DNA of 64,000 nt from Candidatus Goldiibacteriota bacterium HGW-Goldbacteria-1 (GTDB lineage Bacteria > Oederibacteriota > PGYV01): positions 90,574-154,573 of the forward strand of contig PGYV01000002.1 in NCBI GenBank assembly GCA_002839855.1. The letters are read 5' to 3'. Each line of letters starts with the position of its first letter. Position 1 is the stretch's first letter. The notes beneath the pieces were generated by a model that made no database searches, was not told the origin of the DNA, and saw nothing but the letters and a program-made list of their open reading frames with translations. A program made the position numbers and the translations under genes. This document shows positions 16,484 through 27,500 of the stretch, in pieces.

Positions 16484-17545
16484 GTGGTTAAAGTTGAGTT
16501 GTCTAAAATAAAAAGGGTTTTAATAATAAGGCCCGGCGCCATAGGCGATGTGCTTTTAACCACGCCTTTTATACGCGCGCTTAAAAAAGCTCTGCCCGAA
16601 GCGGTGATAGATTACGTGGCCGCGCCTTTTCCGGCCAAGATACTTGAAGGGAATCCGTACCTTTCAAATGTGATAGTGTTTGACAAGAGTAAAAAAACAA
16701 ATTTTATTGTTAAAAATATTAATGATTTAAATTTTTATTTATCGCTTGCCAAAAACAAATACGACCTTGTTTTTGATCTGTTCGGCAATCTGCGCTCCGC
16801 GCTTATGGCTTTTTTAAGCGGCGCGCGGTACAGGGCGGGTTTCACTTTCAGGGTAAGAAAGTATTTGTATAATATCAAAGTAAAGCCGGCGCAGGACCCG
16901 ATGTATAACGTTCATTACCACACGCAGTTATTAACGGCAATAGGCATTCCCGAAGACGGCGAAGAACTTGATTTTATAATTCCGGAAGCGGAAAAGGCAA
17001 AAGCGACGCGGTTAATAAACACAGTTAAAACCGGCGGCCCGGTTATAGGGCTTAACCCGTCCGGCACATGGCCCACAAAACGCTGGCCGGAAGAGAAGTT
17101 TGGCGAATTGGCGGGGCTTATTCTAAGCGGCATAAAGGGAAGTTCTGTAATTGTGCTGTGGGGCCCCGGCGAACAGCACATGGCTGAAAAAGTATTGAAG
17201 AATTGCCCGGTAAAACAGGGTATAATAATTGCGCCGCAGACATCGCTTAAGGAACTTGCGGCTTTAATAGGGCAGATGGATGTGCTGGTTACAAACGACG
17301 GTGCGCCCAAACATATCAGCGTGGCTATGAAGACGCCGGCGGTTACGATATTCGGGCCCACAAACAGTATTTCGTGGAATCCGCATAATAACCCGTATTA
17401 TCCCGCGGTGGTAAGCGCGCTTGCCTGCGCGCCGTGCGATAAAACGCAGTGCCCTGACAAAGATATTGAGTGCATGAAAAAGATAAGCGCGGCGGATGTT
17501 TTTGAAACGGTAAAAAATACTGCGGCATTAAAAAGCCGCGTTTAA
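16484..17545 (+). CDS. Glycosyltransferase family 9 (ADP-heptose:LPS heptosyltransferase-like)
   Basis: A 353-residue cytoplasmic GT-B enzyme that adds heptose or a related sugar to the LPS inner core. It starts at GTG 16484 with AAGGAG upstream. The N-terminal IKRVLIIRPGAIGDVLLTTP (residues 7-26) is the family-9 signature. The C-terminal half has GLNPSGTWPTKRWPEEKF (~185-202) and VTNDGAPKHISVAMKTPAVTIFG (~266-288), which form the donor site. A C-terminal cysteine cluster, CAPCDKTQCPDKDIECM, is typical of many members. It is cotranscribed with the ligase. Confidence 0.9.
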   Translation: MVKVELSKIKRVLIIRPGAIGDVLLTTPFIRALKKALPEAVIDYVAAPFPAKILEGNPYLSNVIVFDKSKKTNFIVKNINDLNFYLSLAKNKYDLVFDLFGNLRSALMAFLSGARYRAGFTFRVRKYLYNIKVKPAQDPMYNVHYHTQLLTAIGIPEDGEELDFIIPEAEKAKATRLINTVKTGGPVIGLNPSGTWPTKRWPEEKFGELAGLILSGIKGSSVIVLWGPGEQHMAEKVLKNCPVKQGIIIAPQTSLKELAALIGQMDVLVTNDGAPKHISVAMKTPAVTIFGPTNSISWNPHNNPYYPAVVSALACAPCDKTQCPDKDIECMKKISAADVFETVKNTAALKSRV

Positions 17546-17559
17546 TCAAGGAGGATGGC

Positions 17560-18219
17560 ATGGCTGAAATTGACATAGACAAGATGCTGGAACAAAGGGA
17601 ACAGGCGGGAAAAACCGGAAAGAAAAAAAGCGGCGTTAATATGAATGTTATATACGGCGCAGCGGCAGCGGTTGTGCTTGGTGTAATTGCTTTTATTGTT
17701 GTCACAATGATGAAACCAAACGCGGGGCTTTATTTTCCCGTGGAAAATACCGGTTTATCACTGTTTAATATTTCCGGTAAGAGCCCGGAGCGCTGGGAGT
17801 TTCTTGATAAAAAAGAAGTTATAAACGGAGAAACTTTCGCGATACTAAACAGGACAGACACGGGAAATAATTATACAGTGCAGGAATATTATTCATACGG
17901 AAAAACCGGAGTTATAAAAGCGTATATTTCTGAAAACTTTGGCGATAAAAAACCTTATGGTATGATAATGCTTCCGCCAAAGGTAAAAAAAGGCGCTAAG
18001 TTTAAAGCGGCTGATACCGCCGCCGGCCCGATTATGGGATCGGTAAACGAACCGGAGCTGATTTTAACAACGGCCGGGGAAATGGAAGCGGTAAGGGTGG
18101 ATTATAAAGGCGGCAGGGCGACTGATAAAAGTATATGGTATGCCCAAGGCCAGGGCGTAATAAAGACGGCTGACAGGTATAAAAATGAAACCATGGATAT
18201 TATAAGCATAACAAAATAG
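17560..18219 (+). CDS. Single-pass membrane protein of unknown function
   Basis: A 219-residue protein with GGAGG 5 nt before its ATG. Residues 1-28 are cytoplasmic and charged (MAEIDIDKMLEQREQAGK). One membrane helix (~29-51, VIYGAAAAVVLGVIAFIVVTM) is followed by a ~165-residue beta-rich extracytoplasmic domain (LYFPVENTGLSLFNISG, GGRATDKSIWYAQGQGVIKT). The middle resembles LolA/outer-membrane-sensor-like beta folds, but I recognise no family. It sits between the LPS genes and the SprA-like gene, 14 nt after the former, so an envelope role is likely. Confidence 0.65.
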   Translation: MAEIDIDKMLEQREQAGKTGKKKSGVNMNVIYGAAAAVVLGVIAFIVVTMMKPNAGLYFPVENTGLSLFNISGKSPERWEFLDKKEVINGETFAILNRTDTGNNYTVQEYYSYGKTGVIKAYISENFGDKKPYGMIMLPPKVKKGAKFKAADTAAGPIMGSVNEPELILTTAGEMEAVRVDYKGGRATDKSIWYAQGQGVIKTADRYKNETMDIISITK

Positions 18220-18227
18220 AGGGTGCA

Positions 18228-18281
18228 ATGATTTTAAAAACGTTAACACAGCATTCAAACAACAGGGTGAACAGGCCGTGA
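18228..18281 (+). CDS. 17-codon leader reading frame coupled to the SprA-like gene
   Basis: ATG at 18228 with GAGGG 5 nt upstream reads 17 codons (MILKTLTQHSNNRVNRP) and stops at TGA 18279-18281. That stop overlaps the GTG start of the large downstream gene (GTGA). The downstream GTG has only a poor ribosome-binding site of its own, so reinitiation from this leader is a plausible way to set its translation. It may instead be chance; no homologue is recognised. Confidence 0.35.
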   Translation: MILKTLTQHSNNRVNRP

Positions 18282-21200
18282 TTCGGCGCGCGATTAAATT
18301 ATTTCTAAGCGTGCTGATTTTTTCCGCGGTTTTTGCCGCTGCGGAATTATCAGCGGCAGAGCCGTCGATAGCAGAAGAGCCGGCCGCCTCAGGGGTTACG
18401 TCTGTCAACCGCTCGCCTTTTAATTTAAGGGCCAAGACTGACGGCATAAGGGTTATTTTGTCATGGGACGCTGATACCGCAGACGGTGTGACATACGAAG
18501 TTTACCGCGCGTCCGGGCCGGATGAAGACTATATTACAATTACAAAAGAGCCGTTAAAAGAACTCATATACATTGATTCGGCGGATTCAAGCGTAATTCC
18601 GCCGGAGAGCAATGTCACGTATTATTACAAAGTCGGCGCGGTTTTTAACGGCGCAAACCTTGGCGATTCAAATGTGGCTACCGCAAAACCGGTCGGCGTG
18701 CTTGAAGCGCCGCGCCAGATAGAAGCGTCTGCGGGTTTTTCTTCGGTAACGCTAAACTGGGTACAGCCGGATTCCACAGGGCCTTTTGAACTGTCCGGAT
18801 ATAACATTTACCGTTCCTTTAACAGGGAAGAACAGGGAATGCGGATTAACCCTGAAATCCTGAAAGTTACCACTTATGAAGATACAGGCCTTTCTGAAGG
18901 GACAGAATATTTTTACAGGGTGCAGACTGTTGATTTAAGGGGCGGCATGGTAATGTCACTTCCTGTATCCGCTATACCATATTCGCGTTTGGGCGGGCCC
19001 GCTGATGTCACGGTAAAAGCCGTATCTCAGGAAAGCATAAGGCTGTCCTGGCTGGAACCATTGGTAACAGGGGCTGCCGGAATACAGGGTTATAATATTT
19101 TTAGAAGCAATAATGCATCCTCTTTTTCGGAACAGCCGCTTAACATAGGCATTGTAAAACCGTATAAAGATGAAGCGGGCAGGTCTTTTTATTACGATAA
19201 CATAATATTAAGCCGCGACCCGCCTGTCCCGGGAGTGGAATATTTTTATAAGATAGTGCCTGTTGACGCTTATGGCAATTCCGGCACCGCAAGTGTGCCT
19301 GTGTCAACAAAAATAGAATGGGTAAGCGTGCCGCAGACGGGTATTCTTTCCGCTGATATTTCCCAGTACGGGCTGCCGCCGGAATCCAAGCTTGAAATCC
19401 GGGGGATGAAGTCTGTTAAGATTGGTTACACGGGTGTAATGCCGGATGATGCCATAGTGACAGGCGATAAAAAAGGTATTGATTTCACGCAGGCGTTCAG
19501 AGTAAGGTTAAACGGCAACATAGGCAGGAAGATACTTGTGGATGTGGATTATGATGACCAGAATCCCACAAGTGAATACACAAAAATTTCCATACAGTAT
19601 CAGGGCGAGAAAGAAGAGACAATTCAGGAAGCTTCTTTCGGCGATATAACATTATCGTTGCCGCCCACGCGCTACGCCAGCTATTCGCAGACGCTTTTTG
19701 GAATAAAAGGAAGGGCTGTGCTTGGCGATAAGTTTTCTGTGACCGCTTTTGGCGCGCAGGCAAAAGGTATTTCTGCCGTGCAGGAATTTACCGGAAATTT
19801 AAGGCAGAAAGAAGTAAACGGAAAAGAAGGTTACACGATACTTGACAACCAGTATCAGAAAAACATCTACTATTACCTGTCAAAAGACCCGGCGCACGTA
19901 AGCGCGCTTGCGCCCAACGCCGGGCTGCCCGTTCCTGCCGTGCCGGTTTCCATAAAGCCGGGTTCTGTTTTAATTTATTATGACGACGGGATAGCCAGCA
20001 ATGACATTCCCGCCGAAGTTATTTATTCCGTCCCCAACAGGACTTTTCATTTCAGGCCGCTTTTAATAGGTTCGGATTATGTTATTGACTATAAGAACGG
20101 CGTTGTGAAATTTAACATCGGCATACCTGATACAAGCACCATGGCTGTGGCTTTTGAAACAAGCGACGGGCAAAGGGTGGGGTATTCTTCGGACGGCAGT
20201 TTTAATTTTAACGAAACCGGGCTTACATCCGCCAGCACCGGTTACACGTCCGACAGCGCGCATCTTATACAGGATGGGCGGCAGAATACAACAGGCGATT
20301 TATCCCATAAAGTGCTTAACTATTATTACCTTGGCGAAACGCAGATAGAAAACCCGGCCAATGACGGGTATTTTTACATAGAGATAAGAAAAAAATCGCA
20401 GGAAAGCATTAATATTCCGCAGCCCAATAACAATGATTCTTCAAGGTATTATGAAATTGACACGGATATGGGGCTTTTAAAATTTAAGGCGTTCTTTCCG
20501 TTTGCTTCAAATTATTCAACACCGGCAGACCCGGGCAATAATGTAAGGCCTTCTAACTTAACGGAAGACGCGTACAGCTTAAGCGCGAATAAGTCCCTTT
20601 ATGAAATTTATCTTAAATATAATTACAGGGTATCTTCTTACAGGCTTGATAATTCGCCCGTGGTGTACGGCAGCGAAAGGGTTCAGATTGACGGGCGCGA
20701 CCTTTTAAAGGATAAAGACTATAATATTTTTTATGAGACCGGTGAAATAATTTTTATAGATAAAAATCTTGTGCAGCCAAGTTCCAGGATAAAAATTGCG
20801 TATGAATATTTTCCGTTCTTTCAGAGTTTTCAAAGCACGGTTGTGGGTGCAAGGATAGATTATAAGCTGTTTGATAATTTAAACCTGGGCAGTACGTGGC
20901 TGTGGAAATTTTCCAGCGCCGGGACAACAGTCCCTGACGCGCGTTCAACGGACACAAGGCTTTCAACGCCTGCCAGTATGTACATGCTTGACGGAGACAT
21001 AAAACTTACGCTGGATAAAAAACAGATTAACGAAGTTATAAACGGCGTGCCGTTTGTGGACGGGGCGGATTTACCGGTGGATTTCAGCTTTCAGGGTGAA
21101 GTGGCGTACAGCGATTTTAACCCTAACCTTTTTGAAAATGTCAGGACAAAGGAAAAAGGCGCAGCCATGATTGATAATATGGAAGGCGCAGATAATGTGT

Positions 21201-24200
21201 TATCGCTTTCCACGAACAGGTATTCATGGTTTCCGGCAAGCATACCGGCGGGAGTGGTGCCTGAAAACAGGGTGCTTACAGGAAAAGAAAATGTCACTGA
21301 AAACGGGCATCAGATAGTCACCGAAGGCACGCTGGGTTCTTCGGCACAGGTGATGCTGCGTTTAAATTACAGCGGGCTTACGCAGGACAGATGGGACGCG
21401 TACAGGTATGTGGTATCCGCTTTCGGGGAAAATCTTAATAATTTAAATTATATGGAAATGTGGGTTTATGTGGATACGGACAATCCGGTAAAGCTTAAAG
21501 TGGATGTGGGTATAATAAGCGAAGACAGCAACGGCAATAATACTTTTCAGCTGAATTCCACGTCCGGTGTAAGGCGGGACAGTGAAGACGCGGAAAATAA
21601 CGGCAAATTAAAAGCCGTTTATGATATAGGCATAGGCAGGGGTATTTATCCGGAAAATCCGGACTACTGGGGCGCGGGCAATGATGTCCTTGACACTGAA
21701 GATATGGACAATGACGGGCAGATGGACACTTCAGAGTCATATTATGAATTCAGTTCGGACGGCCCCAATTATTACCATCCGCAGCTGACACTGTCCCAGA
21801 AGGGCTGGCATCTGGTAAAGATACCCCTTTCTCAGTTTTCACAGTCTTTTGGGCTTAATTCTGACCAGCGCAATCCAAGCAGTACGGCATTTTTCTCCAT
21901 AATCAAACACGTAAGGGTAAGCATAAAAGGCGCCGGCGCGTCGCCAAGCGCGGGGCATATTAAAATTGAATCCATTAACTTTCTGGGAAATTCGTGGAGG
22001 TTAAAGACCTTAACCGGCGCTACAGACATGGTGGGTAATATTATAAATTCGCCGAATACCGCAAAGATGAACGTGGAAACGGTAAATCAGAATACCGATG
22101 AAGCGTATACGCCTAACGTGGATTATTTTGATTACCAGAAGGACGAAGATAAAAAATCCGAAGAGGCGCTTAAAATTTCCTATAAACTTTCCGCTTATGA
22201 CCAGAGGCCTTCGGACGGTCAGCCAATATATTACACCACCAAATTTTTAAGCGAGTCCACGGGGTATGACTACCAGCAGTATAAAAAAATAAAGATGGAC
22301 CTTTTATTTTCCAGAAAAAGCGGGGATGCGGGCGCGGGAAGGGTTATGTTTGTACGCCTGGGAACCGCTGCGCCGCCGCCCGGTGTGGACGAGACAAATT
22401 ATTACCAGTACAACCTTCAGATGGATTCTGTACCGGCGGACGGGGGCTGGCATACGGTGGAATTTGAAATTGACGGGTCCGATAAAAAACGCAGCGGCGC
22501 CGTGGGTTCTCCGAATTTAAGAAAAGTGCAGTACATTACTCTGGGTTTCATAAATCCGAATAACACCGTAACTGACGACGTCATATATGTAAATAACATA
22601 AGGCTTGTGGATCCGATTTCAAAAGTGGGTATGGCAAGGTATACCAATTCAGCCCTTAATATGGCGGGTTTTGGAAACCTGACGCATACATACGAAGAAC
22701 TTGATTCCGGATTCAACACAATCCTTGATATGGACAGGGCAAAATATCTGCAGCATTCAAGGGACAACAGGGTAAGGTTTGACTACACACAGATAAAAGA
22801 GGTGCCTGTCTCTGCGGAGATTGCAAAAACCGAGAGGTACACCGAAGATCAGTACAGAAATGACCCCACGTACACCAACAGTTTTTCAACGCCTGACACC
22901 GTGGTGGACAGTTTCAGAAATGACATATCGCTGATGTCGGTGCCCGGACTTACGCTTTCCAATGCTATTACCTTAAGAAATATGAAGTTCAATTATTTTC
23001 AGCTTTATGAATATCAGAATAATCTAAGTGAGGTGTTCACAGTAAGGCCTTACGCGCGCTATATGATTCCCACAGAGATAAAAGTGGGAGACCTGTTTAC
23101 CATACCGCTTGGGACAAACACTCTTGAAAGCAGCATGCTTGTAACAAACACCAAAACCGATTACGCGGATTATTTCGGCGTGACAATGAACACGCAGGCG
23201 ACATATTATGATCAGTGGAACTTAAAAAGGGAACAGGACCACGACTATAAGGGGAGTTTTACGGTAGATAAGCTATCCATTAACCCGTCATATAATTATA
23301 AACTTGGCGAAGAAAAAGGAAACCTTTTAAGCCGGTTTAATTATTATTATGATTCAATAGGCGATAAAAATTATACCGATAAATACCTTGTGACAAAGCG
23401 GGAAATAACACCAAAGATTAATATCAGCGCCCAGGAGATAGGTATAGTTTCACCTTCCATTGACTACACTTCAGGATACCGCTATGAGTATACGTCAAAC
23501 CTGCTTTATACAAACGCCTCGCTGTCGGCGCGTGCGCGCGTGGCAATCAGTAAAATTATACCGGTGCTTCCGGATATCACGAATATTTCCGCGGGGGTAT
23601 CGGATAGCAACAGGCGTTATGACAACAATTATTACCCGGGTTCTTTTAAGGCGTTTGATGAACTGCCGTTTGAGAAAAAATGGTATGTTTTTATATGGGA
23701 GTACTTTTACGACGAAAAATCTGTGGAAAGGCTTGAAGCGCTGTCTTATGGAGGCGCCATGTCGCGCGATTATACCCTTGACCTGGCGGAAATTAAATTT
23801 TTTGACAGGCTAAGGATAGCTATCGGCGCAAATTACAGTATTAGGCGCGATTCGCAGACCAGGACTTTAACGGGGATAAACGATTCTTTAAGGCTGTCGG
23901 CGCGTGAAATTTATTTTGATAAGGTTACTCTGCCGGGGCTGGAATTTTTAGTAAAGGACCAGACTGTATCCGGGTCTTATAATTACACGGTTACAAATAC
24001 ATATAACCCGCTTGACAGAAAAGAACTTATAAGGGGAACTAAAGGGCATGATGCCAGTTTTAATCTGCCATATAAGACAGAAGGGGATAACCCTATAAAC
24101 GGATCTTTAAGGTTAACTTACAGCAGGTCTGATTCAAAAGAGAAATATATTGAAAATTACCTTTGGACTCTGCGGCCGGAATTAAGCCTTAATTACGCGC

Positions 24201-24517
24201 TTAATATTACACAGCCGTTTACAATACCGGGCTGGATACCGTTTCTGGGTAATAAAATAATAAAACTTGATAACAGTATAAATCTAAGAAGCGTGCTGGC
24301 GTATTCGGTTATGCAGGGCGACGGCAGGGGCGATAATAATTTAAGCAAGAAAGACATTAAAGAACTGACTGCTGATCTGGGTTTTTCTTACAATATCCTC
24401 AGCAATATACGCACCAATGTCAACCTGCGCTACAGGCAGAAAGACGATTCGCAGGGGCAGGCAAGGGACAGTTTTAAATCTTTTGGCGGCACGCTTGAGT
24501 TTATAGCGGAATTTTAG
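18278..24517 (+). CDS. SprA-like giant outer-membrane translocon protein with N-terminal FN3 domains
   Basis: 2079 residues. Signal segment ~5-27 (LFLSVLIFSAVFAAA). Three fibronectin III domains cover ~44-345. From ~350 on it follows SprA (Sov), the T9SS outer-membrane channel. Matching features are FRVRLNGNIGRKILVDVDYD (~406-425); YQGEKEETIQEASFGDITLS, then SQTLFGIKGRAVLGDKFSVT (~445-485); MIDNMEGADN followed by W-x-PASIP (~962-989), like the DDFEGS...W-x-LAS motif of SprA; and a HVRVSIKG ... NSWRLKT block (~1215-1242). The rest is beta-strand-rich and ends EFIAEF, with the C-terminal Phe typical of barrels inserted by BamA. SprA proteins are usually ~2300-2500 residues. The GTG start overlaps a short leader frame. 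It lies in an LPS-to-mutL gene run. Confidence 0.8.
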   Translation: MIRRAIKLFLSVLIFSAVFAAAELSAAEPSIAEEPAASGVTSVNRSPFNLRAKTDGIRVILSWDADTADGVTYEVYRASGPDEDYITITKEPLKELIYIDSADSSVIPPESNVTYYYKVGAVFNGANLGDSNVATAKPVGVLEAPRQIEASAGFSSVTLNWVQPDSTGPFELSGYNIYRSFNREEQGMRINPEILKVTTYEDTGLSEGTEYFYRVQTVDLRGGMVMSLPVSAIPYSRLGGPADVTVKAVSQESIRLSWLEPLVTGAAGIQGYNIFRSNNASSFSEQPLNIGIVKPYKDEAGRSFYYDNIILSRDPPVPGVEYFYKIVPVDAYGNSGTASVPVSTKIEWVSVPQTGILSADISQYGLPPESKLEIRGMKSVKIGYTGVMPDDAIVTGDKKGIDFTQAFRVRLNGNIGRKILVDVDYDDQNPTSEYTKISIQYQGEKEETIQEASFGDITLSLPPTRYASYSQTLFGIKGRAVLGDKFSVTAFGAQAKGISAVQEFTGNLRQKEVNGKEGYTILDNQYQKNIYYYLSKDPAHVSALAPNAGLPVPAVPVSIKPGSVLIYYDDGIASNDIPAEVIYSVPNRTFHFRPLLIGSDYVIDYKNGVVKFNIGIPDTSTMAVAFETSDGQRVGYSSDGSFNFNETGLTSASTGYTSDSAHLIQDGRQNTTGDLSHKVLNYYYLGETQIENPANDGYFYIEIRKKSQESINIPQPNNNDSSRYYEIDTDMGLLKFKAFFPFASNYSTPADPGNNVRPSNLTEDAYSLSANKSLYEIYLKYNYRVSSYRLDNSPVVYGSERVQIDGRDLLKDKDYNIFYETGEIIFIDKNLVQPSSRIKIAYEYFPFFQSFQSTVVGARIDYKLFDNLNLGSTWLWKFSSAGTTVPDARSTDTRLSTPASMYMLDGDIKLTLDKKQINEVINGVPFVDGADLPVDFSFQGEVAYSDFNPNLFENVRTKEKGAAMIDNMEGADNVLSLSTNRYSWFPASIPAGVVPENRVLTGKENVTENGHQIVTEGTLGSSAQVMLRLNYSGLTQDRWDAYRYVVSAFGENLNNLNYMEMWVYVDTDNPVKLKVDVGIISEDSNGNNTFQLNSTSGVRRDSEDAENNGKLKAVYDIGIGRGIYPENPDYWGAGNDVLDTEDMDNDGQMDTSESYYEFSSDGPNYYHPQLTLSQKGWHLVKIPLSQFSQSFGLNSDQRNPSSTAFFSIIKHVRVSIKGAGASPSAGHIKIESINFLGNSWRLKTLTGATDMVGNIINSPNTAKMNVETVNQNTDEAYTPNVDYFDYQKDEDKKSEEALKISYKLSAYDQRPSDGQPIYYTTKFLSESTGYDYQQYKKIKMDLLFSRKSGDAGAGRVMFVRLGTAAPPPGVDETNYYQYNLQMDSVPADGGWHTVEFEIDGSDKKRSGAVGSPNLRKVQYITLGFINPNNTVTDDVIYVNNIRLVDPISKVGMARYTNSALNMAGFGNLTHTYEELDSGFNTILDMDRAKYLQHSRDNRVRFDYTQIKEVPVSAEIAKTERYTEDQYRNDPTYTNSFSTPDTVVDSFRNDISLMSVPGLTLSNAITLRNMKFNYFQLYEYQNNLSEVFTVRPYARYMIPTEIKVGDLFTIPLGTNTLESSMLVTNTKTDYADYFGVTMNTQATYYDQWNLKREQDHDYKGSFTVDKLSINPSYNYKLGEEKGNLLSRFNYYYDSIGDKNYTDKYLVTKREITPKINISAQEIGIVSPSIDYTSGYRYEYTSNLLYTNASLSARARVAISKIIPVLPDITNISAGVSDSNRRYDNNYYPGSFKAFDELPFEKKWYVFIWEYFYDEKSVERLEALSYGGAMSRDYTLDLAEIKFFDRLRIAIGANYSIRRDSQTRTLTGINDSLRLSAREIYFDKVTLPGLEFLVKDQTVSGSYNYTVTNTYNPLDRKELIRGTKGHDASFNLPYKTEGDNPINGSLRLTYSRSDSKEKYIENYLWTLRPELSLNYALNITQPFTIPGWIPFLGNKIIKLDNSINLRSVLAYSVMQGDGRGDNNLSKKDIKELTADLGFSYNILSNIRTNVNLRYRQKDDSQGQARDSFKSFGGTLEFIAEF

Positions 24518-24548
24518 CAAATATTTTAAAAGGGATGGAAATTATTTT

Positions 24549-27500
24549 ATGAAAAAATTATTTTTAACAGCACTTTTAATGCTTCTATCCGGTTTTGCCA
24601 TGGCTGCGCCATATGCGGTAACCGGGCTGTCGGTATATAATTGCGGCGGCATAAAACTTGTATGGGACGCGCCGTCTGACACTTCGACTGCTGTATCTTA
24701 TGTCATAAACAGGTCTGTGATAAGCGCAGGGCCGTTTGACCTTACCGTTACCGCTTCTGTTAATAATTACTATGACGCATCAGCTGATACCACGCTGGCG
24801 TATTATTATACGGTTAAGTCGGTGGATTTTACCGGCGCTACAGGCGCTGCGTCAGCGGCAAAAAGCACTTTGCCGGCTTCGCCTGAAAACCTGCAGGCAG
24901 TACCTTATAATGCAAAAAACATGCTATCCTGGCAGCCGTCTTCGGACGGTGCGGTTGAGTCATATAACATTTACAGAAGCAGCGGATATGGTTTTAAGAT
25001 ACTTAATAATACTTATAGTACAGAGTACACTGATGAAAGCGCTGCAAACGGCACCCTTTACTGGTACAGGGTGGCATCGTTAAAAACAAATCAGGAAGGT
25101 GCCTGCGCGTGTTCTGCTTCGGCAAAGCCATATATTCCTCCTTTTCCTGTAAGCGCAGTTGATGCTTTTGTGGAAGCGGGGGAGCTTACCGCCGCCTGGA
25201 CAATGTCCGCTCTGCAGGGGACTTACGAAATAGACAGTTTCAAAATATTCAGGTCAACTTCTTATGGGGATGAAAGTTTTTCTCCGGCTTCTGTTACGTA
25301 CACTTCTTACAGCGAAACCCTGCCGCTTGCCGGGCAGTTATATTATTACGCGGTGCGCACCATTGACACACAGGGAAATTCCTCGCCGGCGTATTGGTTT
25401 TCCGCATATAATCCAGGATTGCCGTCGGTACCTTTGGGGCTTACTGTCACGGCGGCAAATGCGGCGCGGATAAATATTTCCTGGCAGGCAAATCCGGCAG
25501 CTGAAGATATTACCGCGTATCAGGTAATAAGAAACTCCGCAATAATTGCCACAAAAGCCACCCCAACCGCCGCTTCATACGAAGACATGGATGTGGTTTT
25601 AGGAAATACATATTCATATTATATTCAGGCAATAAATTCTTTCGGCACAGGGGATGGCTCATCTGCGGTGACACAGACGGTTATACCCGCGCCACCGGCA
25701 GGTCTTACTGCAACCACAGGTGTGCTGCCCGGAACTGTTTATCTTAACTGGGCTGATAATAATGCTGAAGAAAATATTCAGACATATAATATTTACAGGG
25801 CCACGTCCGCGGTGACATTTAATTATACAACCCCGTATTTAAGTACGGGAACAGCCGGCGTTACAGACGCAGCCGTTGTAACGGGGACGCCATATTTTTA
25901 CAGTGTATCAGCGGTGACCGAAACTGCGTATGAGTCTTTTTCTGAAATAGTCTCTGCAATGGCTGTGACTTACGCGGCGCAGCCGGAAAATCTGACAGCA
26001 ACCGCTTACAGCAATTATGCCGAACTTTCGTGGGATAATCCCGGCGCGTCATACGCGATTGCTTCATTTAAAATATATAAAAGCACAGATGGTTCTGTTT
26101 TTAATTATCTGGCATCAGTTTCGCCCCCGCAGTTTAATGACGCAGGGCTTACAAACGGCAGTACCTATTATTACCGCGTGTCTGCTGTAAATATTTATGG
26201 CGAAAGCACCCACTCCGAGCATGTGACCATTACCCCGCAGGCGGGGTATTTTACGGAACCAAAAAACCTGACTGCAACGGCAGAAGCGGGGGACGGCAGA
26301 ATAATACTTTCATGGTCCGCGGTTCAATCGCAGGAAATTACAGGGTATAAAATATATAGAAGCACGGTGTCAGGGTCTTATGACACTGTGCCTTACGCGA
26401 CGGCTGTTACAATCACCGCATATACAGACAGCGCGGCCGCCACGCTTACCACTTATTATTATAAAGTCAGCGGCTATGGGGTGTCAGAAACCGCAAAGTC
26501 AGCTGAAGTTTCAGCAGCACCGTTTATCAGGCCGGGTCCGGCTTTAAATCTTACGCTTACAAGCCTGTATGACAGGGTATATCTTACATGGGATTCACCG
26601 GCAAATGATTATACATACAAAACAACTGTGAAATATAATATTTACAGAAGCACTTCGTCGCTTTCTTACAGCCAAAGCGCGTTTACCGCGCTTGCATCGG
26701 AATATACGGGGGCAAGTTATATTGACGCGCAGATAAATACGGCGGGAACTTATTACTATAAGATAAAAGTTATTGACGACATGGGAAATGAAGATACATC
26801 CACAACGGGCGTGCAGATAGTGTTAAGCGGGGTTATGGAACCGCCTGCGGTTTTAAAAGGCGTGGCTTCCAACAAACAGGTAAGGCTTGTCTGGTCATCG
26901 ATAAATCCGGATTCTTACAGTGTGTACAGAAAAACAACACAGACGGCGGCTGAATTTGGTGCGCCTATTGCCTATAATCTGGGTTTTGACGTAAAAGAGT
27001 ACGTGGACAGTAATGTGGAAAATAACATCACTTACATTTACGCGGTGGCCGCGGTAAATGATTCCGGTGAAGGCCCCAAGTCCAATCCGGTTTATGTCAC
27101 GCCGTACCTTGCTTCGGGGCTTCCGGCGGACGCTTCGGTAAAATTTGAAATAGAAAATAAAAAAGACGTAAGGTTATGGTGGAATCCCGCGTCTGACGGA
27201 ACATATCAGGTTGCGGGTTACAGCGTTTTCAGAAGCAATGACAACGGTTATTCTTATGTGCATTTAAGTGTAACTGCCGCTTCTGTTGTGGAATACACCG
27301 ATACAGCAACGGAATGGGATAATAATTATCTTTATATGGTACGTGTGGTGGATTCAGGCGGGAATACAGACGCCACATACACGCCTGTTAAAGTGGAACT
27401 GCCGCTTCCGAAAAATAAAATAAGGGTGTTTTCCAACCTTGTGGATTTAAGCAAAGGGGAAAAACTAAGATTAAAATACCTGCTTGTAAAGAGCGGCAAA

